Below, piece after piece: positions 1-11,083 of a DNA stretch of 64,000 bases (position 1 is its first letter; every line of letters starts with the position of its first letter). Under the pieces are notes generated by a model that was not told where the DNA came from, did not search any database, and saw only the letters and a program-made list of their open reading frames with translations. This DNA comes from Lotus japonicus (taxonomy: Eukaryota > Streptophyta > Magnoliopsida > Fabales > Fabaceae), in NCBI RefSeq assembly GCF_012489685.1, contig NC_080046.1, forward strand, positions 38,899,176-38,963,175, given 5' to 3'. The position numbers and the translations under genes were made by a program.

Positions 1-1101
1 CATGAATCAAGCAAAACAGCTTCTGCAGCTTTACAATCCAGAAATGGCTTAAACCGTTTTTCAACAAGTAAGAAATCTGTTGGAGGCTCACTTGAGAAGA
101 AGAGGATAATTACACCATCACTTTCCAAGTCAATCAATCTTTCATCTGGCACTGGTGTATCAAGCAAAACAGCCAGCTGTTAAATCTGGAAACGGAATAA
201 ACCTTGCTTCAAAAAGTATGAAATCCGACTCAGTGGAGAAGAAATCAACTGCAAGGTCACTTCACATGTCAATCAATCTCTCTTCTGGAGCAGACAAAAC
301 AAGTAAAACAGCTTCAGTATTTGAACATAACAGAATTAAAAGAATTCCTTGTAATTTACCCAAAGATCGTCCACTGGCATCACAGACATCAACACCAACC
401 AAGGTATTGACTTATCCTCTTTTTGTTGGTATCCACATCTATCTCATAAGTTTTTCTGAGAATGATATGCAACATAATTGAAATTGAGCTCGCTAGAGAA
501 TTTTGCTGCTCGCTAAAGATTTTCCCCACCTTCTTTAGGCATCTCATTCTCATGGCTTGTTAAAGGAAGCTTCAGCGAACCCCCTTTCTCAGGGAAGAAG
601 GTATTTTAACTTTTGAAACTGTTTTTGGCTATGTCTTTTGAATATCTTCCTAATGAGCTATGGCTTCTGCGACATAAATCATTAGCAATGTTTATGTGAA
701 TTGATCAGATTTTTCTGTGTCAGGACTGAAAGACTACTCAATAAGTCTGTTTGTGGAGGTGTTACAGTAAATGCAAATCGTTCCTCCCTCCCTTTCTGTT
801 ATGTAAGAACATTTTCCTTGCTGCAAATATTTTTTAATATGCACTTCGTTGATTGCAACATATAATAATTGTGTACTGTTTTTAGGAGCTGTGAACTTTT
901 CTTCACTAAACTGATATGTTTAAAATTCAAAATATAAAGTTCAAACATGCATAAAATTATGCAATGTCTGATTTTTTTTCACGTAAATTTTGGAACAGGT
1001 GCTCAAAACCTGTAAGCACCAGTGGAAGCAATGCCCAAACCCATACTATATCATTGCCTTTTAGATTCAGAAGTGATGAAAGAGCAATAAAACGTAAAGA
1101 G

Positions 1102-1193
1102 GCAAGTTCTTATCCTTGACCCATGTGGTAGCTGTGCCATTAATGGCAGCACTAAAAGTCATACTACCTAGCTTTTCAATTTTTGTGTTTCAG
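1102..1193 (+). other. Probable GC-AG intron in the TPX2 domain
   Basis: The exon ends AAAGAG and continues GCAAGT, which matches the usual GC-donor consensus (AG|GCAAGT). The acceptor is TTTCAG at 1188-1193. Using this donor joins KRKE to FLKRMDE in frame across the conserved TPX2 motif. No GT donor nearby gives that junction. Confidence 0.6.
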
Positions 1194-1290
1194 TTTTTGA
1201 AGAGGATGGATGAAACTCAATCCAAGGAAGAAGAGAAAGTTCAGCTGCAAAAGATATCCAAGGTGAATAATTTTGTAATCTTATTGCTAA

Positions 1291-2081
1291 TAGATTGATG
1301 TACCTTGTTTGTAGGCAAAACTAATAGTGGCTTATAGAACCAAAATAACTGGTCAGAAAATGCTGTAAGGTTTATATATAGGGAGGGTATCATCTGAGAA
1401 CTTTGTGAGAAATGAGAACATTATATTACACCATGAGATTAAAATAAACAGTCAAGATATACTCTTTTAATTAAAATCCTCACGTGACTTTTTCCCTTTT
1501 TTCTCCTCCTGTCATTCATCTTCCCCTCTCCAGCCCAAAATAGAATAGCAAGGAACTAAGAAAGAAAATATGCAGCATGGGTTGACAAAAAAAAATGCAC
1601 CATGGGAAGGATCTAAGACTGAAAAAACCCTTTACTCCCGAAAATAGATTTGCTCATCCTCTGAATCTACCTATCCCTTACGAAACCCTTGACTGAACCC
1701 CCAATTCCCGATCTTCTAAGATTTCGACCACGATTGAGATTAGATCACGACCCGGGTTGGAAAGACCGAGCAAGTGAAGCTGGCTCACATCTTGATAGGG
1801 CTGTTGTGGAGGGGAGGCCGAAACGAGGAGCTTCTCAGCGAACATCTGACAAGAATTTGATGCCCTTCTCATTTTGTATAGCATTATTTGGTTGATTTAA
1901 TAATAGATCTTTCAAATTCTATTCAACAATGAAAATTGCAACTGACACGGGCAAGGTCATGCCATGAGAGATTGGGGAGGTTTCCATGCCCATGGACACT
2001 ATAATAGATTAATGTACCTTGTTTGTAGGCAAAACTAATAGTGGATCATAGGACCAATAACTGGTCAGAAAATGCTGTAAG
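1291..2081. repeat. Direct repeat flanking about 630 bp inside an intron
   Basis: About 80 bp at 1291-1370 recurs with few changes at 2003-2081; both contain CCTTGTTTGTAGGCAAAAC and TGGTCAGAAAATGCTGTAAGG-like text. The 630 bp between has a different character, with a GC-richer stretch around 1680-1850. It looks like a tandem duplication or an insertion with captured sequence. No gene is recognisable in the intervening piece. Confidence 0.6.
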
Positions 2082-2105
2082 GGTGGAAGCTAGAAGTTTG
2101 ATCTG

Positions 2106-2172
2106 ATATGTATATGTGTGTGTGAGCGCGTGTGCGTGTGTGTATGTGTGTGTGCGCGCGCGTGTGCGTGCA
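2106..2172. repeat. TG/CG dinucleotide microsatellite
   Basis: Alternating purine-pyrimidine tract of TG with embedded CGCGCG, in the intron before the exon at 2303. Such tracts can adopt Z-form DNA and vary in length. Confidence 0.8.
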
Positions 2173-2845
2173 GTAATTGTCCTTGTTCTGATGCCCCCTT
2201 ATGAAAGAGTTGGTCAAAACTTAGCTTCATAGTTCATTTCTAACTCCTCTGTATTGTTTAATCATAAGGTGATTTAACATCTTTAATTTGAATTTCATGC
2301 AGGGGAAAGCAGAGCGTGATCACAAGAAGCAGCAGCAGAGCAGTGGATCTAAATTCAAACTGAATGAGAACGGATCTAGTGGAACACAATCACCAACCAA
2401 ACAAGTTAGAAAGGTATATTTTCTTGGTACTTCTGGTTTTGAAAATGACACAATTGACTAGATGAGATATGACATTCACCATAAATTACCTTGTGCTGAT
2501 TTATTTTCTTCCCAATTCCCTCGTTCACATAATTTGACAACCATTAATCTCATGTCGGTTTATTGTGGAAATGCTTGTTTAATCCTAGTTTCTTTTCTTT
2601 GATTCTTGGAGATGTTTTTCTATTTTAACCTTTGATCTTTTTTTTCTATGCCTGGGCCACCAAAACCTGATGGGCAAGCAAGTTCTAGTACATTGCAGGA
2701 CAAAACCATAGGAAAATCATGGAAGCCTCCCATCAACACCAATAGTTCCAAACGTATTACTGAAAAAGTTAACCGAACAACTAAGCAATCAAGAACTTCA
2801 TCAAATACCACACGAGAAAATGCTTCACCAAATATTCAGAACTGA

Positions 2846-5250
2846 GAACATGAAAAAGGGACACCAGAGACTGTCTTTGAAGAACATGCTGCCACTTAGA
2901 CAATAGACTGCTTTGATTCTAGGAAGATGATAATGAGAGTTTATGTCTCTCATTTTGAAGGAAAATGTTTTAGCTCTTTTTTCTAGTTGATTAGGCTTCA
3001 ATAAGTTTTGACCTATCATATCAGAGTTAGAAGATTAAGTATGTATTTAGATTTATGCTTTATATCTAAGGTAAATAATAGGGACCTGTATATTCTTTAA
3101 TTGCATTACTTTGCCTTGGATAACATTACCTTTGTCCATTCACCAAGCTTGTGTGGGTCGAATTTTAGCCTATATAGTCTGAGGACGGTAGACCAATGTT
3201 AAAAATGAAACACTAATAAAACATTTTTTTGCAGCAGTAGCCAGAAATGCCATGAGGCCAATGTCTAATTTTTTTCCATTCATATTTCTTGTTTAAAAAG
3301 AGGAAAAGGTATTAGAGTTTTTGCTGAAAAAACGTAGGGTGTTGGTAACAAAATGTGAACCAGTGGGGTATGGAAGGATTCTCCCTGTAAGTCAGCATGA
3401 AATGACAGTATTACAGTCAAGCAAGAACAATTGGTAAATCATGAATTAAATGTATGTAATTGGCACGAGTAGTAAATTTTCATGTCCCATAAGTGAGTCT
3501 ACACACAATGTTGTTGGATTGACAATGATGACATGCATTGAGTTACTCTGAAATTTTATAAACGTTCAAGTGGTCGCCACACATTTTTTCAGGTGACTAT
3601 GCCTGTGTTTAAATTTCCATTAGATTCACCAAAATAATCACTTGTTTTAATCAATTATGAGATATAAATTCCTGATAAAATTACTTGAAAGTTTTGTTAA
3701 CGAAAACCTAAACACAATCTATGATGTAACAATGCACAATCATAACCACTTGCTTTGAGTGCTGCTTGGAGCATCCTATGTCAAAGAAAACAATAGAAAC
3801 TTGAAGGAAAAACATATCAATTAGCTATGTATTCATCCTAGCCTAAACTATCATTCCAACTAAAATGGAATTCTGCTATAGTAAACCTATAGTAGCATAA
3901 CATGATAATACGAAGCAGATTGAAGAACCCAAACTAAAAGAAGTCAAATTCTGACTTATGTTGAAGATCAAAGAAAGAGAGACCTTGATCTACAAGGGAA
4001 GCGACAATTTTCCATGTTTGATTGCTTCTGTTGTGAACTCCAAATAAAGGTTTAGCTTTTTTATATCACTCACTGCTTCAGTTGTGAAATCAAAATGAAC
4101 TGTATAGATAAGGTGTTTTCTTAAGACTTTCTAGTCCATAAGTACCTTAAGCAAATTGCTAAATCCAATTGACGACGCCGATCAAACCATTCGATGACGA
4201 AATCTCCCCTTACAATCGATTGTGGATTTTCCTCCTTCTCCTTCAACTTTCTACTGTCCTCCTTCTTGTTGTCACCTAACCCAATCTTCAATGAAGCAAC
4301 ATATGTCATATTTTTGGTCATCCACTGACCGTACACTTGGTCCTTCCCCTTCCATCATCTTCTCTTCTACTTCTGATTCTAACCTAACCCTATCTAGGGT
4401 GGGTGACCAAAATCTTCCTACCCCTTCTATCATCTTCTCTTCTTATACTCTTGCTATTCCCTTCCATCATTCTCTCTTCTCCTTCTCCTTCTCCTTCCTC
4501 ACTGTTAAACGACAGACCGATATGAAAGGAGAAGTGGTAAACCTAAAAATAAAAGATAGATATTGTATGTGATGTGTGGTTAAGTGAGGAATAGAATAGC
4601 GGTTCGATTAGAAATTAAAATCAGTGGCCAAAATTTGAGGTCTCTTAGGAATAGTGAATTTGGGGTTTTGCTTTAAGTGTAGTAGATTATGAATAATTTT
4701 TGTACTAAAATTGGTTTAATCTCCAAAGAATCTCTATAACTCAAGTTATGATTAATTGGATATAGATTTCCCAAGACATGACAGCATGTGTAAATGCAGA
4801 ATTTATATTAACTTCAAACCAAAAACTGCCATAAATGACAAGCATATAAAATTCAATTTTTTTGCAACTTAAAGATACATGTCTTAGGGTTATGTGAAAA
4901 TATAAAACGGCACTCAAAACGAACATATCTAACTGAAGTTATAAAAAAATGAGACAGCAATAGCATGCGAAAATAAATGGAACTTGATAAAGCATATAGC
5001 TCATTCAAATTATTCAAACTAATTCATAATCAAAACAAAACTTTTAAGCATCTGCAGTATCACACATTACTTTAAAATTTTCTAAAAACATGTTCATATA
5101 CAAACCAATCTCACCCAAAACCAATCTGCAGTATCACACATTATTTTTAAAATTCTTCACTGCTAGATATAATTAGCAACAAGTAACATTTCATTGCCCA
5201 CTCTTACATGAATTTTGATTTTTGTTCAATTTGAAGCAAAGAGCAGAGGA
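2846..5250. other. Intergenic, no gene; contains a relic of the type-B regulator 5' end
   Basis: This AT-rich stretch separates two converging gene remnants. Around 3985-4100 the text CCATGTTTGAT, TATATCACTCACTGCTTC and TTGTGAAATCAAAA matches, in the same orientation, the 5' leader region at 9389-9490 of the response-regulator gene. This suggests an old tandem duplication of that gene's start. The CT-rich open frame at 4222-4572 (repeated TTCCATCATCTTCTCTTCT-like units) shows no recognisable protein. Nothing else is identifiable. Confidence 0.5.
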
Positions 5251-6088
5251 TCATGCTATGAGTAGACCTTGATCCATAACTGAATAATCAGTTGAATCAT
5301 AGTGAGGCGGAAATTCTGTAATAAGCCCTGGGTCATAAAACTCAGGCATCTCTATGCTCTGCAGACAGAAGTTCATATCATAGCATTCACCTTGTATCCT
5401 GTAAGAATATAAGTCCTCCTCCGAAGAAGCAGAAGGTGTATCAGCTCCCAAAAGTAGGTTTCTTTGGTAAGACTCCAAATGAGAAATGGAACTGAGATTA
5501 GATCCCAGTGTTTTCAAGCCTAAATTTGCAGCGGATGTGGGTTGTAAAGGTTGATCACTCATCATAAGGCTTCCAGGCTGAATCGGAAAGCTGTCAATTG
5601 CACTCACTTTGGAACTCACAGAACTGGTGTAACTGCTATTGTAATCAGAAAACAAAGGATTTGTTTCTATACAAGCAGGAACCTCTTCCTCAGTTATAGA
5701 GGGGGTGGAACTAATTGAAGCAATTGATTGTGATTGGTGCTGCTTTCCAAGTAATGGTGGCAACTGGTTGAAGCTATCCTCTAACTGAACAATTGACTTC
5801 TGTTCTTTGAGTTGCATTCTTGGAACTTCAGTCCAAGAGTACTGTGTTGGGATGGCACAATCAAACGATGTAAGGCTACCTTTTGAGGAAGAGTTCTGTT
5901 CGTCGTCTTTCTGAAGCCTACTCAAGGAAAGCCGGTATTTCTGCACAACATAAGTTTTCCATAAGGAATCTGAGTTTCAAACTTCAACTTATCAAACATA
6001 TCTATATTCTTTTTATTCCTATTGTTTTGTTTTAATGAGTAGATTTTGCATCTAAATTTTAATATTTCCGAGAAATTAATTTCTCGGA

Positions 6089-6707
6089 AATTTACAAGGA
6101 AGACATAAGATGCGCTTGCTTTCCAAAGTTTCCCAATTCTATGAAATCAGAACATCAGAATATAGAGAAAATAGCATAAGGGATTGGAAGCCAATAAAGA
6201 TGTTGACAGAACTAAAACATTTCTTCTTTCTTATTACAGATAGTGTAAATTTGTTAATCTAAATTTTTTTCCGTAGTCCAGCCTAACATAACCTCTTACA
6301 TCTATCAGTGCAATTCAGATCAACACTTGTTCTTCTAAAATTTTCCATTCTCATAGCAATCATAATATCACTAATTGGAATATCTTTCAAGTGGTGGTTT
6401 TAAGTGTGTCTCATAAGCACTAAATTCTCTGCCCTTCAGTTGTGACAGTAAACTTTTACAACTGCCAGGGACACATGCTTAACAAGAAATGGGTTGGTTG
6501 CTGAATCTAGATGTCTAGGTAAAACCCACAAATGATGTGCAGTTTACTGTATTCAGTTACTCAGTATAATTTTGTAAGAACTATTCTGAGATGCCACTAA
6601 GAATAGTAAAGGGCACTAAAGAATTCCCAAGTGAATGCTCTCAAAACTTTCAAACTACTCTAGCATGTGCATCACAAACTGACATCCTAACCATATGCCA
6701 ACCAAAT
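6089..6707. repeat. Intronic segmental duplication, copy A (same gene)
   Basis: This piece of the intron between the last two regulator exons is repeated at about 7835-8432 with around 95 percent identity by eye. Both share TTTACAAGGAAGACATAAGA at the start and ATGCCAACCAAAT at the end. Copy A has roughly 20 extra bases (CACTAATTGGAATATC) near 6370. It also carries AAGTGAATGCTCTCAAAACT, which resembles coding exon text at 7326-7345, so the duplicated unit seems to contain a decayed piece of the receiver exon. Confidence 0.75.
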
Positions 6708-7834
6708 TGTTAAACTTTCAGATATGTTAATATTTCCGAGAAACATTTGTACAGGACCATTGGTTGGGAAGTTAACTACTTACACCCTATTGTATTAATG
6801 TGAAGATCTGTGCATATACATGAGTTAGAATCACACATGTAATAAGAATTATTAACATCATTCTTTTTTGTTAAAAATTAGAATGAAAGATATTATGTAT
6901 TACCTGCAAGTGGCTAGCAATCTTCTCTCTAGTCAGCCATGGAACATTCATCAAATCTAGTATTTTCTTGGGACCAGCTTCTGAAAAACAAACAAAAAAA
7001 ATTGTTAGAAAAAGATTTATGTATCAAAGATCACTATGAAGTCACACTTATACATTGAGGAAATTTAGTTTAGGCATAGGACAAAGATTTATAGAACATA
7101 ATGATGAATCCAAATACCATTTTAGAGATAATAAACTTACTATCAAGTCCAATCTGATTCACCGCTTTAACAAACTTGTGATGAAGATCTTCATACCAAA
7201 CTACTCTAGCTTTCTTTGTGGAAGATGGATCTAAAAATTCTGTTATCTGCAACTTTTCTTTTCTTGGTTGAGGTCATATCTTCATCAGCAATCAGGTTAC
7301 CATAATCAGACAGTTCTGATCCATTTCTCATCAAGTGAATGCTCTCATAACTTTCAAATTCCCTAGCCTCATGTATCCTTTTTCTTAATACATGCAGCCA
7401 TATATTTTTCAGTTCTTTGATCTGTATAGGCTTGATGAGATAATCACACACTCCAAGTTGAACGCATTTCATCACTCTGCTTGTTTCTCCATCCTTAGAC
7501 ATCACTGAATAACATTTTGAAGGGAATGAAATGTCAGAGCATGGAATTTGAATCAATGTTAAAAAGATTACAATGATATCATTCAACAAAGAACTTGAAT
7601 TACATAATTGCGAGAAAACTTACTAATGACAGGAACATCCATCTCGAGTCTAACATGCTCAAGAAGTGTCAACCCATCCATGTCAGATATGTTTTCATCA
7701 CTGATCACTATGTCGTATCCATCCTTCCTTTCACGAAGCAAGTTTAGAGCATCTCTTACTAAACAACAGGAAGTTACTGAAGCAAGTTAAAGAAAGAGAG
7801 TCAGAATGAGTAACAAATAAAACATGATAACATA

Positions 7835-8432
7835 ATTTACAAGGAAGACATAAGATGCGCTTGCTTTCCAAAATTTCCCAATTCTATGAAATCAGAACAT
7901 CAGAAGATAGAGAAAATAGCATAAGGGATTGGAAGCCAATAAAGATGTTGACAGAACCTAAAACATTTCTTCTTTCTTATTACAGATAGTGTAAATTTGT
8001 TAATCTAAATTTTTTTCCATAGTCCAGCCTAACATAACCTCTTACATCTATCAGTGCAATTCAGATGAACACTTGTTCTTCTAAAATTGTCCATTCTCAT
8101 AGCAATCATAATATCATGGTGGTTTTAAGGGTGTCTTATAAGCACTAAATTCTCTGCCCTTCAGTTGTGACAGTAAACTTTTACAACTACCAGGGACACA
8201 TGCTTAACAAGAAATGGGTTGGTTGCTGAATCTAGATGTCTAGGTAAAACCCACAAATGATGTGCAGTTTCCTGTATTCAGTTACTCAGTATAATTTTGT
8301 AAGAACTAATCTGAGATGCCACTAAGAATAGTAAAGGGCACTAAGGAATTCCCAAGTGAATGCTCTCAAAACTTTCAAACTACTCTAGCATGTGCATCAC
8401 AAACTGAAATCCTAACCATATGCCAACCAAAT
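7835..8432. repeat. Intronic segmental duplication, copy B
   Basis: Matches copy A at 6089-6707 in the same orientation, inside the first intron. Further partial copies follow: 8633-8725 and 8790-8828 match pieces of copy A, and 8408-8620 matches 9185-9360, including the AAAGAAAAACCAA block next to the first exon donor. The first intron therefore looks built from several rounds of local duplication of the gene's own sequence. Confidence 0.7.
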
Positions 8433-9392
8433 CATGGGAACGCATGATGGTAGATGAAGAGAAACAATAAAAATGAAAACTTTGTATCAATTTTGAAGAT
8501 CAAATTAATACTGGTAACTTGACACACAAGAACAGTAGCAGCGTGTGGAAATAGAAAGGAAGAACTACTCATGATTGAAATAAACAAACAAAAAGGAAAA
8601 GAAAAACCAATATGAATATCCAAAACTTGGATTCTTCTAAAATTGTCCATTCTCAATCATATCACTAATTGGAATATCTTTCAGGTGGCGTTTATATGTG
8701 TGTCTTATAAGCTGATTACTAAATCCAAAGAAATAACTTGCGATATAAAACTAGTTAGATTCTGCAGTCAGTTATACTTGATCAAATTTCTAACTAAGAA
8801 TAGTAAAGGGCACCAGAGAATTCCCATAATTTTGTGATATATTAAGTTGTTAACATGTGAGTGGAGAATAATTGATCCATCATTAATATATTCATCGAAT
8901 TAAACTGAAAACCTGAGACTAGCTGATTACTGTATTCAGTTTTAAGTCACTCACATCCATTCCTAACAAATTGGTCCAGTGATTTTGTTATAACAGCTTA
9001 ACAATTAAGGATCTAGTAGGATATGCACATAAATAACAGCAAAGCCACATATTACATGAGATTTATGCCAAAACAGCGTGTTTTAACAGTAGCAGATGTG
9101 GCAACCCCAAACCTAATAATTTGTTTAACTAGTTCAATTTCATCAACTTTTACATGCTCATTAAAAAAGTCAGTCTTGGAAACTGAAACCCTAACCACAT
9201 GCCAACAAAAACAAAAAAATGAAAACTTGAAATCAACTGGTAACTTGGAACACAAGAACAGTGGCAATGTGTGTGTGGAAAGAGAAAGGAAGAAGAACTA
9301 CTCATGACTGAAACAAACAAACAAAAAAGAAAAGAAAAGAAAAGAAAGAAAAACCAACCATCATAGTCGCACTTCTTGAGCTTCTTTTCCAT

Positions 9393-9560
9393 GTTTGATG
9401 TTTGTGAGAGACAGGACAGGATCAAAACAAAGGTTTGGTTTTTTTGATATCACTCACTGCTTTGCTTCACTTGTGAAATCAAAACTAAGGGTTTGGTTTA
9501 TTTATGGAACGAAACAGAGAGAGAGAGAGAGAAAGAACGCGCGTCATGGCGCCAGATAGC
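9393..9560 (-). promoter_or_regulatory. Probable leader and proximal promoter of the type-B regulator
   Basis: Read on the minus strand, a CT repeat (complement of the GAGAGA run at about 9509-9532) and an AT-rich ATAAATAAA stretch precede the first ATG at 9392-9390. CT-rich leaders are common in plant genes. No receiver-coding sequence is visible here, which supports the view that the N-terminal receiver segment is absent rather than just upstream. Confidence 0.4.
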
Positions 9561-11011
9561 TAACGGCTCTATTTTGGAGAGTAGTTCATTTCCTTAAACA
9601 CTAATTTTTGAAAGTCTTAAACACTAAAATTAAAAGAACTAAAGCATTTTAATATATCATATTAATAGTTATTAAAAATAGAAAGTAATCAAATAAATAA
9701 ATAAGGATATTTTGTAAATTAAAAAATTAACTTTTTTCTTTAAATGTTAAAGTATATTTGGATTAGGGTTAATTATTTTTATGTACAAAATTGACATAAT
9801 AATAAAAAGTTAAGGAACTAAACTGTTCGAAAAAAAATAAAAAAATAAGGAACTAAAATAATGGGTTTAAGAAAAAAAATTCAAATAATAATTAGAATAT
9901 TTATCAGTTTATATTAGGGTTATTTACTAGTTTTCTTTCCTAGGGATGTCTTTGTGGTCTATGTTTTTGACAAGGATGTGTTCTACATTTGTCATGCCAT
10001 GAAGTAGCATAAGATTAATGTGGTCTATCAAATGCACATCCATCTGGACAAGATGCTAAAGAAAAATAATGCTTTTATTTCTAATGGATTCATCTTCACC
10101 AAATTGCTTAATGAGCACAAGAAAGATCCCAAATGTGATTGGAGACATTTTACCAAGAATAAGTCCACCCTCGTCGCTCCTGCTCAAGTAAAGGCAATGG
10201 GAATTCCATTGGAAAGACCTAGAGAAGAAATCCATAAACGTTCCAGCAACCAAGCCTAACAGGATGAGTTATGCAATTACAGACAGAAGTATACTCTACA
10301 AAGACAAGTTGATTCTAATGCTGAAGAATCAATTGTTGTTCTGATTTTAATGTAGGACCTGACTCTAGTGACGCTGTTCAAAATGAGAGATGAACAAAAA
10401 GAAAGTTTGAATCTCTTTCTCACGAACAAATAGAAAGTTCAAACTTTATTGGCCATTAAAGCAATCAGTATTTATAATTTATACAAATATGGGGAGGAGG
10501 AGAGGTTCCGTGAACTCCTATTTATAGGTTAATCAAGATAAGTGCCTAAATTACTCAATGAAACTAGGTACCAAATGACTTTTTTCAATATATTTGTAAT
10601 GTATCAACCATGCGATCGGTTTCTAACCGTTTCACCACAATGCCAGCATAGTACTCATTTCTTAGCCTTTGAAGGTAAACAAAACAACTAAATGTTCATA
10701 TTTGTACTTGGCAGTTTCAATATCTGAGAAACATTGTTGGACTTGTAGAACAGGTACAAGTTGGCAGAAGAGTATCTTCATATATGCACTTTACAAGATA
10801 TCCTAGGCTATATGTCTCTATCTTACTTAAGCCTAACAATAAAAGTCTCAATAGAACTTCAGAAAATGAAACCAACACAGTTATAAGTTAATTGCTATCT
10901 CACACTTAACACACTGAAATTAGAGAAAATAACATATCTAACAGTCATATTTGAATATATTATTTCAGTGAATTTTGAGGGCAGAGGAACCGAAACATAC
11001 TTGAGCTTCAG
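9561..11011. other. AT-rich intergenic region with unresolved fragments
   Basis: 9600-9930 is almost pure AT. An open frame at 10020-10259 (79 codons, including HLDKMLKKNNAFISNG) reads like a retrotransposon or plant-transposon protein scrap, but I cannot name it. 10380-10560 resembles LTR-type sequence with TATTTATAATTTATACAAAT. Nothing firm. Confidence 0.3.
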
Positions 11012-11083
11012 TGGTCACGTGCTCTGTTTTTCAATGTCTCCCATGCCTTTAAGCCATCACGAACTGCAGCAACAACCTCATAT
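11012..11083 (-). pseudogene. Pseudo-response-regulator (PRR5/9-like) receiver exon fragment
   Basis: The minus strand reads YEVVAAVRDGLKAWETLKNR before a stop. This matches the second helix region of PRR-type receivers (the pattern YEV...A..DGLKAWE.L) much better than type-B ARR sequence. PRR proteins are clock and flowering regulators. Only about 20 codons are visible; flanking splice signals are poor and no further exons were found nearby. Likely a relic. Confidence 0.45.

Larger units (their letters stand above)
1..2845 (+). pseudogene. TPX2/WVD2-LIKE microtubule-binding protein gene, 3' part, probably degraded
   Basis: The C-terminal part resembles WVD2-LIKE 7-type TPX2-family proteins, which bind and organise microtubules. 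Visible exons are about 1-403, 539-600, 724-802 (or 766), 999-1101, 1194-1262, 2303-2413 and 2699-2845. The exon 999-1262 pair encodes the TPX2-type core ISLPFRFRSDERAIKRKE followed by FLKRMDE and a lysine/glutamate-rich helix; the last exon is basic and serine-rich and ends at TGA 2843-2845. Three things look broken. The first exon reads in frame 1 to a TAA at 181-183, then continues in frame 2, implying a 1-base indel. No simple donor in exon 3 keeps phase into exon 4. The expected acceptor before about 2648 has no AG, so an internal AG at 2697-2698 would have to be used. The 5' end lies outside the window. It could be a live gene with assembly indels; I favour decay. Confidence 0.7.
5251..9392 (-). 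pseudogene. ARR11-like type-B two-component response regulator, truncated and frameshifted
   Basis: Type-B regulators are nuclear cytokinin-pathway transcription factors with a phospho-receiver and a GARP/Myb-like domain. Exons (complement): 9392-9359, 7776-7624, 7504-7141, 6980-6904, 5940-5251. Receiver text includes [15 protein letters not shown] (phospho-acceptor Asp kept; the usual V-M-P around it is E-I-S), DVPVI and a KP motif. GARP text includes [36 protein letters not shown] and SHLQ-KYR. The C-terminus is acidic and serine-rich with STDYSVMDQG, as in ARR11-like proteins. Splice phases agree at every junction, except that the exon 7504-7141 must change frame near 7220-7235: the receiver frame hits TAG after about seven codons, while the GARP frame opens just there. 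The first exon starts at MEKKLKKCDYD, so the receiver's first strand and acidic Asp pair are missing. Probably a pseudogene, or a source of a truncated receiver protein. Confidence 0.8.

Noticed and set aside
1689..1895. 68-codon frame in the large intron of the WVD2-like gene
   Set aside because: An equally long frame lies on the opposite strand; no recognisable domain.
4222..4572. 116-codon open frame, Ser/Pro/Phe-rich
   Set aside because: Composition follows a CT-rich imperfect repeat; no family resemblance, no supporting splice or promoter signals.
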